Shown here piece by piece: positions 54,121-64,000 of a stretch of DNA of 64,000 nt. The position numbers and the translations under genes were made by a program. Under the pieces are notes generated by a model. That model saw only the letters and a list, made by a program, of their open reading frames with translations, was not told the DNA's origin and searched no databases. This DNA comes from Thalassia testudinum (Eukaryota; Streptophyta; Magnoliopsida; Alismatales; Hydrocharitaceae): positions 90,672,001 through 90,736,000 of the forward strand of contig JAZHRO010000063.1 in the NCBI GenBank assembly GCA_037157565.1, in the 5' to 3' direction. Numbering within the stretch: position 1 is the first letter of the stretch; each line of letters starts with the position of its first letter.

Positions 54121-56703
54121 TAAGTACCCACAAAAGTATCCCTATCACCTCCCATGACTCAATTCCCTTCCATCATTGTTGCTACCTTCTAAGGTCTAGG
54201 ACATGATTTCCTCACTAATGTTACAACCCCAATGCCAATCACTTGTTACATAGAGAGGCAGATGGGTGGCATTGTCATCCAAATCATGAAGCCTCTGCTA
54301 GACACCAGACATGGAGACGAGGACATAGATACAATCATGTAGAAGATAATGAACATGGTTTTCCCAAAAGCCCTCTTTGCTACAACACTCTCTGCTACTA
54401 GTTCCAAATCCACCTCCATTGCTACAAAGTGGATCCTCAACCACCAATACTCCACTTTAAAACCTCCACTTCCTCCTCCTCATCCTTGTCAAAACAATAG
54501 GCTCGACTACAATTTATTTTCCTCTAAATAAAAATGCAATAATAACAATAGTAATAATTAGCAACATTCGTCCATGTTAAACTTCACAAGTAAGAGGACC
54601 ATGCTATTGAAAATTGTTCATTTTTTATAATTCTTTCATTGGAGGATTTATAACAAATATGAGATCAAATACCACTCCACTACATTTTACATCAAATTTT
54701 GAGAATGTGAACTTCAATTCTCCCCCATCCCCACCTAATAGCGAGAATCCAATCACCCATAACAACATAAGAATCCACAAGAAATGTAGGAAATGGGTCA
54801 TTTTTCTCAAATCAAAGGGCTAAAAGGAACCGACTATATATTAACCTATAGACAACATTGTCCAAATCCCTATGTGAATTGAAGTAGCAACCTTTATCAT
54901 CCTTCTCCCTAGCACCTATCCAAGCCCTTACACTAGACCTCCTTCATGAAGGAATTGGGGGGCTTGTGGAGGCATTGAAGGTGAAGTTGCAGTTTTGGAG
55001 CTAAGATGGGCACAATGGATTGGACAGGTGGCTGTGGGGAAGAGAGGAGTGAACAAGAAAGAGAAGGATGTTCTTGGATGAGGTCCACTACTTCAAGTAG
55101 TTGTAGCTAAGGGGTAAAGGAGGAATGTGCAGTGTAGTTGGGGTATAAAGGAGGAGGAAGAGAAGAGGTAGTTGGATAGAGGAGGAAGGAAGAAGGTAAG
55201 AGAGGTCACTGAAGGAGGAGGGGGTTGGGAGGAGAGATGGAGGAGGAGAGGATGAAGAGAGGGGGAGGAGGTAAAGGAGGGTTTTTGGTGAAAAAGAAGG
55301 AAAAAAAGGACATGTGTAAAAAAAATCTTCATTACTCAGTCCACATATTCCATAAGGGGTGTTGTGAACAAGGCAAATGGATATTTTCAAAGGCACATAA
55401 ATAAATGTGGGATATAGAGTGGTGTAGACATCTTTTTGAATATTTTCAAGGGTATATACATAATTATCCCTATATACGTTATATATCTATGCATATCTAT
55501 AATGAAAGAGAGAGAGCCTTGCAGTGAGCCTAAAGCTCAAATAAGCTAGACAGGATAATATGATACATCATTTAGAAGCATACATGAGAAATAGAAGCAT
55601 AGGGATAGGAAATTTACTATTTATCCAACTTGCATATGTGATCTCATTATGGTATCAATACGTAAAAAGCTTAGTGGCATTTGCAAATAATTTGTAATGT
55701 GTTAAGCTCGTAACTTCAAGATAAATTAGTAAAACTTTTTGCAAATTTTATAAATTATTCATGAAACAATTCAAAACCTTTTTGACATTCAAAGTTGCAT
55801 ATTCAAAAAAGAATGTGTTGGTTCAACTAAACTATATTGAATCTCGTTCTCATTTGAAAATTTTCCTATATACATAATATATGTAAAGACACACAGAAAA
55901 ATAGACTTACACCGCCAGGAACAAAAATCTAAACATATATTTACATATACGCATATAAATTTTGTGTATATATTAAAGTCTTTTGTCAAAAGTCTAGGTA
56001 CTGGAGCCTCCCATCCGCAAATGATAATGAAAAGGTTCTGATTGTAGTTAATTTGAGTATGGTGTTGTTGCTCATGAAAATATGATAAATCTTGCATTGA
56101 CTTGTATTGTGTACAGATGAACATCATCCACCAAAAGCAATGCTCATGGCGGCTTATAACAATAGGGGCCAAATATATATTATTGCTAAAGTTTTACAAG
56201 CAGCTAGTTTTCAAAATCTGCTTTTCAGTCTCATGGCATTCAATAGCTGATTGCTAGTTTCCCTCGCAAGACTATGTATAATTTAGCTATCCTTATGCAT
56301 TCTTCTCTTCCTCAGCTAGTGACATTGGGTCAGTCTCCCTCATCCATATATATATATTCCACCTGTCAACAATTACCATCACCCAAGCGAATTTCAGCAA
56401 TAGAAAATGCTTCCTACTGAAATATAGTAATCCTTATAATGCCTTTTGACAGGTGAAAACTCGTGCTTGCTCATCTTCTGCTATACACTCCAAGGATGGC
56501 AGTGGAAATAATTTACTTAGCTACATTCAGCCAACTTATAACATACATATGACATCACTTTTCAACCTTAATATGCTTATACGGTAGATGTACCTTTTTC
56601 CCTTTATATGTCTATTTAAAGTTTGTTTTGATTTGGGTCTCTTCTTAAAATTCTAACCTTAGAAGCCCGGTTAATTATATTTTCCTTAACGATCAAATTC
56701 ATT
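54121..56703. other. Unassigned DNA after element D
   Basis: No family is recognised. 54950-55330 is G/A-rich on the plus strand (the proline/leucine/serine-rich minus frames at 55093-55396 are its low-complexity translation). 55430-56300 is AT-rich. The frames at 54246-54455 (minus) and 55789-56172 (minus) show no known domain or codon pattern. It could contain unique host sequence. Confidence 0.45.
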
Positions 56704-57100
56704 GGAATTCAAAAGGTAAGGGGATGGTAACAAGACCTGCTAAGAACAATGATAGAATAAAATCGACCATGACTCATGGCTTATTATAAAAGATAAAAGA
56801 AAAAAAGAAAAAATCCAAAAGTGAGTAACATGTATAAGGGTAATCTGTATGTGGTTAGCCTGTTTGTTCTAAAAGGAAATGAATGTCTGAGTGTTAATTA
56901 TGGAATTCAAAAGGTAAGGGGATGGTAACAAGACCTGCTAAGAACAATAATAGAATAAAACCGACCATGACTCATGGCTTATTATAAAAGATAAAAGAAA
57001 AAAAGAAAAAAACCAAAAGTGAGTAACATGTATAAGGGTAATCTATATGTGGTTAGCCTGTTTGTTGTAAAAGGAAATGAATGTCTGAGTGTTAATTATA
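56704..57100. repeat. 198-bp tandem duplication
   Basis: GGAATTCAAAAGGTAAGGGG starts both copies (56704 and 56902) and GAGTGTTAATTAT ends both. Only a few substitutions separate them, so the duplication is recent. Confidence 0.92.
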
Positions 57101-57394
57101 TTAATTACAACGATTTAGGAGGTAAAGCTTCTAGTATTTACATATTTTACCTTTTGTTTCAATTGTATAAAAAGGAATGAAATTCTTGTGCTTACACACG
57201 CCTTCACACTTAGGAATTGTGAATGATGTGGTGTTTCTCTACTTACACACATACCCTACTTTCCCATAGACCCCATTTCTCCCCAATGTTGACTTTGACA
57301 TTAACATCATCTCACTTTGTGTGTATGACCAACGCTGCATATATAACATCATTGTGTGCCACAATATCAATATTATAGCGTCTACAATGTTATG

Positions 57395-58085
57395 TAAGAC
57401 CATAAAAATGATAACCCATAAAATAATACTATGAAGTGTTAGCTGACATGGCATTAATGCTGTGATATTTTCAACTCTATATAGGAATAGCATTGATGCC
57501 ATGGAGTGCTATTATGTTGTTATAACATTGTTGCTACCATTAGTAGCATTGATGCCATAGCTTCTGCATTGCAATTACTATATAGCATCAATGCTATGGT
57601 TATAAAGCATCATTGTTATGGTGTTGTACGATCAGTACCTTGGAGCACTAATTCTATAATGCTACCATATTGTGATGCTCTAATGTTGATATAGCATCAA
57701 TTCTATAACATTGAAGTTGGAATTCTATTGTATTGCTAGAAAATTGATGTTGAAGTGTTATCTATTACAGTGTTATGTAAGACCACAACAAAGATAAGCC
57801 ATAGATTCAATATTATGAAGTCATATGTTGTCATAACATCAATGGTACGACATCTACAATTTTTTATAGGAATAGCACCGATGCTATGAAGTATTATGCT
57901 GTCATAGCATTGATTCTATAGCACCTTTATCAATGATATGGTGTTGTATAACCTATAGCTTAGAGCATTAATGTTAAGGTGCTACCATATTGTGGTGTTA
58001 TAATGCTAATGTAGCAACAATTCCACAACTTTGTAGCATTACTAGACCATTGATGATGAAGTGTTATCTATTATGGCACTAAAGT
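57395..58085. repeat. Diverged ~383-bp direct repeat made of small palindromes
   Basis: Copy 1 starts GTAAGACCATAAAAATGATAA (57395) and copy 2 starts GTAAGACCACAACAAAGATAA (57778). Inside both, words such as ATAGCATCAATGCTAT, AGCATTGATGCC and AGCACCGATGCT recur every 30-60 bases; each is self-complementary or nearly so. GGTGTTGTA and GTGCTACCATATTGTG anchor the alignment of the copies. No coding. Confidence 0.8.
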
Positions 58086-59532
58086 GAATTGATGGAGTGT
58101 TGTATCCCATCGTTGTCTTCCAATTTCTTCCAATTTTATAACTTGCACAGTTACGAAGAATCCGCTATCTTCCTACTCTTTCTTCTCCTCCTCTTCTCAT
58201 TAGTCTAAAATTATTTGATCTATGGTCATTTTATTCCCCACTATTTAGAATAGCACTCCCCAAAAAGACACATAAACTTTAAGAAGTTACATTAAACGTT
58301 ACAACAATTCCAAATAAACATACAGCATAAATGAGAACTAAAATTAGGATCCATAACTTATCCATTTCTACATATGTGTTTCGTAACAATATTTATAGCT
58401 TTATGATGCAAACTGTAGCGACAATAGAGATATTATTTCGAAACGATTACTATTCAAACATTGTTTAAACTGGGTTGTTTTTTGTTTGTCATGTTTCAAG
58501 TCAACTTTTTATATTCAATTATTTGAAACTACATGATTAGAGTATTTTATATAACTTTAAAAGTTTGATGTAGTTTTAAAGAAAATATTGTTTTTAGAAA
58601 CTCAAATGGAAATAAATTTATGCTTATTATTTGTAATATAATATATATCTTTTCATTCTTTGGCAAAAATCAATTTAGATGTCCGATGAAATTCCTAAGA
58701 GAACACAAATAAATCAAAAGTTCAGCTCTTTTCTATGACCGACTTCCCTCCCCAGCTCACAAGCACCAAAAGCCCTCCAAATATATTTTTTTGGATTTAA
58801 ATATAGCCACATGATATCACGTCGGCGTTCACCATCGTAGAATGGTAGAGTTTGAGGGTGTATTTGTTTTTGAAGTAATGGAGTTGAGATAGAATAGAAT
58901 AAATTATAGAATGAAATGAGGTAAAAAATAATAGTTTTATATCTTTAATTTGGTTACGATAGGAATAAAATTGTTTAAGGGTTAAGGTTTTTAATCTACA
59001 ATTTCCCCTTTCTGGAACGAAGGAAGATATCGATTATTTCACAAGCATATTCTTTTAACTAAACATATAACATATCCCAAACATAGAACTATCATCTCTT
59101 GTCGTATATCTATTCAACAAAACACTAAAAGGGAAGAAACCCAAGATATTTCTTTCTTCGACTAACCAATCTATCCAAATAAAAAGAAATCACGGGTGAG
59201 CGCTTAATTATTCTTTTCTCGTGTTATTATTAATTATTCTTTCATGGAACTGCCGTTAAGTAGTGGCATGAAGAACAATTCTCGTTTTCAATAAAGTGGA
59301 AGACTGGTAAATTGAATTTTGCATCAAAGGATATAGAAGCAAACTCTATCACCCAGTAGAAGCATGCATTTAGATTCAAGAAAGATTGACATCCCAAAGA
59401 TCCCCTAAAGGAAAAGCAAGAATAAATAAATGGAAATGAGATGACAATTACACCAAAAACAGTTATAATCCCCACCAAAACGGTTGACAAGTTACAGCAA
59501 AGGAAATTCACTAGGGATGAAATTAAGAATGA
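58086..59532. other. AT-rich unassigned DNA
   Basis: No coding or repeat structure recognised. The 89-residue minus frame at 59242-59511 is hydrophobic and Phe/Ser-rich but matches no family I know. Confidence 0.45.
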
Positions 59533-59550
59533 CCTAAGTGTTTATGCACA

Positions 59551-59586
<36 letters not shown>

Positions 59587-59604
59587 TGTGCATAACCACT
59601 TAGG
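59533..59604. repeat. 72-bp AT-rich palindrome
   Basis: CCTAAGTG-T-TTATGCACAATAAATATAT and its inverse flank an (AT)n centre; only one position (T versus G) breaks the symmetry. Arms of about 36 bases could form a long hairpin or cruciform. Confidence 0.92.
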
Positions 59605-59869
59605 ATATATATATATATACGCACACACATTAATTAATGTATTCAATGTGATACTCAAACGAAACCAAACCTAGCTAGATCCCCGTCATTCATGTTATGA
59701 TGAAGAAAGTAAGTTTGTGTATCTAACGAAACGGAAAAACTCATTCACAATCGCCGATCAATAATTGGCATGGTTACTTTCGTCGAATAAGAAGGGGTCA
59801 ACCCACAAGGATCAATTGCAACGATCGATCGTAACACTAGAAAATTGTGGCAGAGTCCAGATCTGGTAC

Positions 59870-60720
59870 GTACCGTCGTTCCAGAATGCGCGCGCAACAT
59901 CTGAGGGGCCTGGCGGATTCTTATTTACGTTGCTGCAGTAGTTGGGAAGCCACGATCGAGGAACGCCGCGTGCCTCTTCTCGAAATTAATTAATCTTTGT
60001 TTTGTTTGACCCTCGTGGAGGGAGGGAGGGAGGTGGTGTGAGACGACGCACGATCGAGCAATTAATCAGACGCTTTGTTTTCGATTTCTCTCCCTTCCGG
60101 AGATGAGAAAATACGATCGTCCGCCCGTTGAAATTCCGATCGATCAATGGTTGGTTTCTTTTTTCCTAGCAATATGTATGTATGTATGAATGAATTTGGC
60201 AGCGGCCCTCCTCACCTCTCCTCCCCTCAATATGTATCTGAAGCCCCCACTCCGATATTCTCCTCTTGCCTTCTTCGTCCTCGTGGAGAGATATCTCCGT
60301 AATTTGGCTTTAATTCCTTCGTCGAGAACTACTATTGTTGTTCTCTATTCCTCTTCCCCTCCTCATCCTCTCTCCTTGTCTGCCGCCTATCTGTCAGTGG
60401 TGCTCCGTCACTCTCTCTCTCTCTCTCTCTCTCTCCTCTCCACAATCATCGCACGTCGGACCAACTACCCTCTCCCCCCACCTCAACGATATCCGTTCAT
60501 CTTTCGAACGATGGATTAATGTGGAACGTGATCAGACTGACTACTTGCAATCTTCTAAGCAGCACTGGTATTCGTGCGTCCTTTTTTTTTTGGTTTTCGA
60601 GGGGAGGGAAATTTGTACGCATATCATCCATGTACGTGGAATTTCATCCCCGCCCCACTCTATTCTTATTTTTAACACACAGACATACCTCGCACGTGCA
60701 ATCTACCTGCATGTGTAGTG
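59870..60720. promoter_or_regulatory. GC/CT-rich island, possible 5' end of a host gene
   Basis: Base composition differs from the surroundings: GATCGATCG words, CGCGCG near 59890, GGGAGGGAGGGAGG (60018-60031), (TATG)n at 60175-60190 and (CT)n at 60412-60435. CT/GA runs of this sort are common in plant 5' UTRs. A donor-like CG-GTACGTACC occurs on the minus strand near 59866-59876. The strand cannot be decided; no coding exon is recognised on either side. The 109- and 127-residue plus frames here are Ser/Leu/Pro low-complexity translation. Confidence 0.3.
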
Positions 60721-61699
60721 TACCCCAATCTCTTATTTAATCCCTAACAACATATATCAACAAGCAGACCGATCCCTTGCTATATCAGAAGGATTGCTAT
60801 GCACCAGCCGTCGGATCTTTTCGAATGCCCAACACCTCCAATGCACCCCCACCCCCTGCCACCCAAAATAAAAATGGGGAGCATATGCAGTCAGGCTTAT
60901 TTTGTATCAAGATCCAACAAACGTAGGGTGCACAGGGGGCGACCTACTCCCAACAGATCATGTTCTAACTACATTACAAATTACCGAGTTCAATATCATA
61001 CTAATCCAGTTTGCAGACCCGCACCTCGCAGCGGTAGGAAGAAATTGCAAATTTTATGGATTCCTAAGCGAAAATATAATAAAAAAAAAGAAATAAGTGA
61101 CATCAATGCAAAAATTAAGTTTCAATGCCGACATTGAAATAATTCTCTTGAAAAGTTGATTTTTAGAATGACGCGTTGCAAGATTTTCCATTTTGGATAT
61201 ATATATAAATTACAAAAAGGAAAATGAATATTAAAAAGAGTCATAAATATCTTGCATAATATTCCATTTCCATATTTTTTCTAACTTATATAACAACATA
61301 ACACATCGGCACCCATTTCACTTGTAAACGACGTCGTAGGGAGGACATGGGGAGACACCATAGGGAGCCCTTAGTGACTCCCCTTGGATATTTAGTCTCG
61401 TTGCTTGTACTTTGGTTTGCGGGACTTGATAATCTAAGTATTCAAAATCATACACTAATCTGGTTCAATGCGCTTAATAAAGAAATCATGTCAAAAGTGT
61501 TATGTTTTGAAAAGCCGTCTTGAAGATCTAGCTTAGGAGCGGCTCAAAAACATAAGTTGATTGGACGAGTTCCCAGTGTGAAGAGGTAGAAAATTTCCCT
61601 CGAAGATGCGCATTAACATATTGTTTCCTCGGTACTTGCCTCTTAGGATATCTGAATATCCTACCGAGTGCATGTAAGCACCTTGTGCTGATTCAAGTG
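60721..61699. other. Spacer and probable 5' part of the E fragment
   Basis: 60780-61100 has mixed composition without a credible gene; 61130-61300 is AT-rich. From about 61300 the sequence probably belongs to the post-pol region of element E, but no coding part of E is seen, so where E begins is unclear. Confidence 0.4.
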
Positions 61700-61850
61700 C
61701 CATGGGCAGGATTATCCCGAAATGTCAATCGTTAGGGCTTGAATTTAGCTACAAAACACCATGGGCGGCACTATCTTGAAGTGTCGAAAGCCAGGAGTTC
61801 TAGGGGTTACCATGGGCGGTGTTATCTCGAAGTATCGAAAGCCAGGGACC
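61700..61850 (+). repeat. Three imperfect repeats with hairpins (element E)
   Basis: CCATGGGC starts units at 61700, 61759 and 61810. Units 2 and 3 fold: CGGCACT/AGTGTCG around loop ATCTTGA, and CGGTGTT/AGTATCG around loop ATCTCGA, each seven pairs if G-U is allowed. Unit 1 (CAGGATT, ATCCCGA, AATGTCA) pairs only partly. The loop is conserved as ATCYYGA. They lie about 450-590 bases before the LTR of E, a place similar to the hairpins of A. Confidence 0.72.
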
Positions 61851-62263
61851 CTTCAAGGATTGATGGTGGAGACAAGGAATCTGATACAGACCGTGTCTAG
61901 GGCTAATCCAAGGTTAGATTTAGGGAAATAAAAGAGAAAGAGAGAACTCTCAAAATGAAAAATCTTTCTCTATCTCTGTCTTACAAAAATAAACTGGCAA
62001 ACTGAACCTAGACACAATACATCTAACCTACCGGTGCTTTAACCGCTGGGGTCAACAAACCTCTGAGTAGTTTTTGCGAGCCTTAGAAACCTTCGTGGTA
62101 GACCCAGGTTGAAGATGGTCAGGTCTGGATCTTGACTAGTACTTGAGTACCTCTAGGCCTGTTATTGGCATTCTGATCTAATTTCTATAGAGTGGCACAA
62201 ATCAGGCATCTGAATATCAAAGCATGGTCTAAAGATCTAGTTCTTTCAATAAGATTTTGTTAG

Positions 62264-62291
62264 GGACTAGCAAAAGTTTGGCATGAAGGTA
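62264..62291 (+). promoter_or_regulatory. Polypurine/pre-LTR motif of element E
   Basis: GTTAGGGACTAGCAAAAGTT and TGGCATGAAGGTA match the pre-LTR words of F (2541-2574) and, in part, of A (43791-43823). Confidence 0.7.
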
Positions 62292-64000
62292 TGATGGTAA
62301 CACTATCATTCGCTATAACTGACTTGAATTAGTTGGAGTAAAGTGATAAATGCTCCTGAATGATCGCCTGAAGATAGTAATTCCACTTAAATCCATTCTG
62401 AGAAGAAAACATTAATATAGGGTTAAATATGCAGTTTTAACATCACAACATAAATAAAGAGTAACCACGGGATTTCCTAGTGGTTAATTGAAGGTCAATT
62501 GAGTATTAAAGTCTAATAACTGAATCCATAAAGACAGTAATAGGGTTTCACGCGTTTCGAGAATCAAATTAACACACAAAACCCTAATTCAGACCTGCTT
62601 GAATTGAAGAGATTTTGGTTAAGATAAAATTTATCTAAACATCCTAAAATTCATATAAAAATATTCTAAGAGGTTTGGTACCCTTGGTTTGACCATCTGA
62701 ACTCATTTTGACCTTGGATAGAGCTTTAGAGGGGATTTTGCCCTAATTTGGCCTTCGATGTAAATTACCCATTCAAACGTGGTAAAAACTAAAATCCAAC
62801 TTCACCATCAGATTCCTTGGGTTTAAATTAAGTTGGTATCAAAATTTGGGCCCAATCAAAGTCCATCTTTACCTAGTTTGCATTCCAATCCCCAAAATCT
62901 CTATTTCTTACAAGTTGACCCTCAACTTTTGAAAATCTTACATTTGGGTCTCTAACTTCTTCATCTTCTTCACATATAGGTCCCTGCTGCCATTGTTAGG
63001 TCAATCGACCTAAACACCTAGTTTGACTGGACCAAAACCTCACCAAATCAACTCCAAATCCCACCAAATTTGGTGGGATTGATGTTCACACTACAAGGAA
63101 TCAATAGATCGATCTTGGATCCTAACTCGCATCCTAGAGCTCAGGCGAAGCTCTTAAAATATGTGATGGAACCCAAATCAAATCGCGATGAATTCCCCTG
63201 TTTGAGCTTAAATCAGAGCTATATAAAAGCTTCCCCATGTTCGACCGTTTTCTTTAGTCCAGTCTAGGCCAAAAAAGCTTCCTCCCTTCTCCCTCCGGCC
63301 AACTCCAACCGTGACTCCGGCGTTCTCCTCTCCCTCGTTAGACCCTTCAACGACCAAATTGGAGGCACTAGGGCCTTCTTCTCTTCTTTGTGACTAAAAT
63401 CCATCAAAGTTCGGCTGCCCTCGACCCTTTCCTCGCTACCGCTCTCTCACTAGAGTCTTCATCCCTTCCGCATTTGGTCATCAAAATGGTGAGGAATTCC
63501 TCCCCCTTTCATCCTTAATTTAGGTTCTTCTTCTTCCTCTCCCTCTCTCAATCCTTCTCACCCTCTTTATCTCTTGTTTCACTCGACAATCACCTCCTTT
63601 CCTCGTCATCTTCTCTGCCTTCAGCAAGGACTCTGGCGAGTTCGCGTCGCCTCTACACTGCACGAATCCCTTCACCACCGCCACCCACACCTTCATCTTA
63701 TCTCCACAAACAAAAGCCCCAACAAAACTAGGTACTTTGACTGCTCCACAACCCCACCGGATGACCCATCGTTCCGCTGCCTTCTTCGACGTCGTCCGGC
63801 CACGTCCAACCTCCATCCACCAAACAAACACCACCACCGAACTCCTCATACTCCAGCGACCCCTTATGGATGTTCTAATTGGGGCGTTAAGCCCGTTTTC
63901 ATGTTGCTAGCTTTTTGTCACCACTGTCATCTTCGTTGCCATCGTCCACTTAGCTTTGACCATCATCGACTCAATACCATGACCAAACATTGCGGAATCA
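62292..64000 (+). repeat. LTR of Athila-like element E, cut by the window edge
   Basis: Starts TGATGGTAACACTATCA, an imperfect palindrome like the LTR start of A. Body words match the LTR of A in order: CTTACATTTGGGTC and CACATATAGGTCCCTG (62937-62990) compared with 30950-31035. ATATAAAAG at 63221-63229 is a good TATA box, followed by a C-rich leader (63240-64000). No coding; the minus frame at 63520-63849 is chance. Confidence 0.75.
63220..63229 (+). promoter_or_regulatory. TATA box of LTR E
   Basis: TATATAAAAG preceded by AGAGC and followed by CTTCCCC, about 930 bases into the LTR. A start near 63255 is predicted by position only. Confidence 0.5.

Noticed and set aside
55088..55396. Proline/serine/leucine-rich minus-strand protein
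   Set aside because: Antisense of a GGAGGA-rich stretch; two frames are open with the same low complexity.
59242..59511. 89-residue hydrophobic minus-strand protein
   Set aside because: No family similarity, no supporting neighbour, AT-rich composition; likely chance.
60190..60740. Serine/leucine/proline-rich plus-strand proteins of 73-127 residues
   Set aside because: Low-complexity translation of a CT-rich stretch; several frames are open at once, which is typical of biased composition.

Overview
This window is nuclear DNA of a flowering plant and is almost entirely made of nested, decaying transposable elements. The evidence is plant-type Ty3/gypsy (Athila-like and Tat-like), Ty1/copia and L1-type LINE coding remnants, tRNA-primer sites typical of plant elements, a Tourist-like MITE, microsatellites and AT-rich spacers. 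I found no intact host gene, tRNA, rRNA or CRISPR array. The species cannot be read from the sequence.

Layout. 1-4490: 3' part of an Athila-like gypsy element (integrase remnant, non-coding post-pol region, probable 3' LTR). 4490-10443: a minus-strand Tat-like gypsy element (integrase, extra RNase H, RT/RNase H, protease, gag, primer site, LTR), truncated at its 3' end. 10444-12775: spacer with a MITE caught in a 270-bp tandem duplication, then one part of a ~1-kb tandem unit. 12776-22258: an Ale/Retrofit-like copia element with short LTRs, a TSD and degenerate gag-pol. It is interrupted by a 5'-truncated LINE (14626-17466) and by a TG..CA-bounded LTR-like insertion (18073-20006) whose left third is a large palindrome. 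22259-23665: the rest of the ~1-kb tandem repeat.

24216-54120 is a four-level nest. The outermost element D is a copia element (LTR 24216-25641, Met-type primer site, leader, then gag-pol 50824-54120). In its leader sits C, a minus-strand solo LTR of the same family (27195-50818). In C sits B, a ~4.5-kb chromovirus-like solo LTR (27790-49583). In B sits A, a complete 17.3-kb Athila-like element (30547-47836) with two ~4.0-kb LTRs, a tRNA-Asp-type primer site, an open gag frame and a broken pol. Levels A, B and C each have a 5-bp target duplication with one mismatch, so the order D, C, B, A is directly supported.

54121-61600 is mostly unassigned DNA: a 198-bp tandem duplication, a diverged ~383-bp repeat made of small palindromes, a 72-bp AT palindrome, and a GC/CT-rich stretch near 59.9-60.7 kb that could be the 5' end of a host gene. 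61600-64000 is the 3' end of a third Athila-like element E, with hairpin repeats, a polypurine tract and the start of its LTR.

No element looks able to move by itself: every pol region has stops, frameshifts or lost catalytic residues. The most interesting signals are non-coding. They are: three 49-bp-spaced hairpins with covarying stems in the post-pol region of A, with a similar pair in E; a U-snRNA-type upstream element plus TATA at Pol III spacing in both LTRs of A; a five-copy dyad array just upstream of a TATA-like site in solo LTR B; and the inverted LTR-end/primer-site palindrome at 18.1-18.8 kb.
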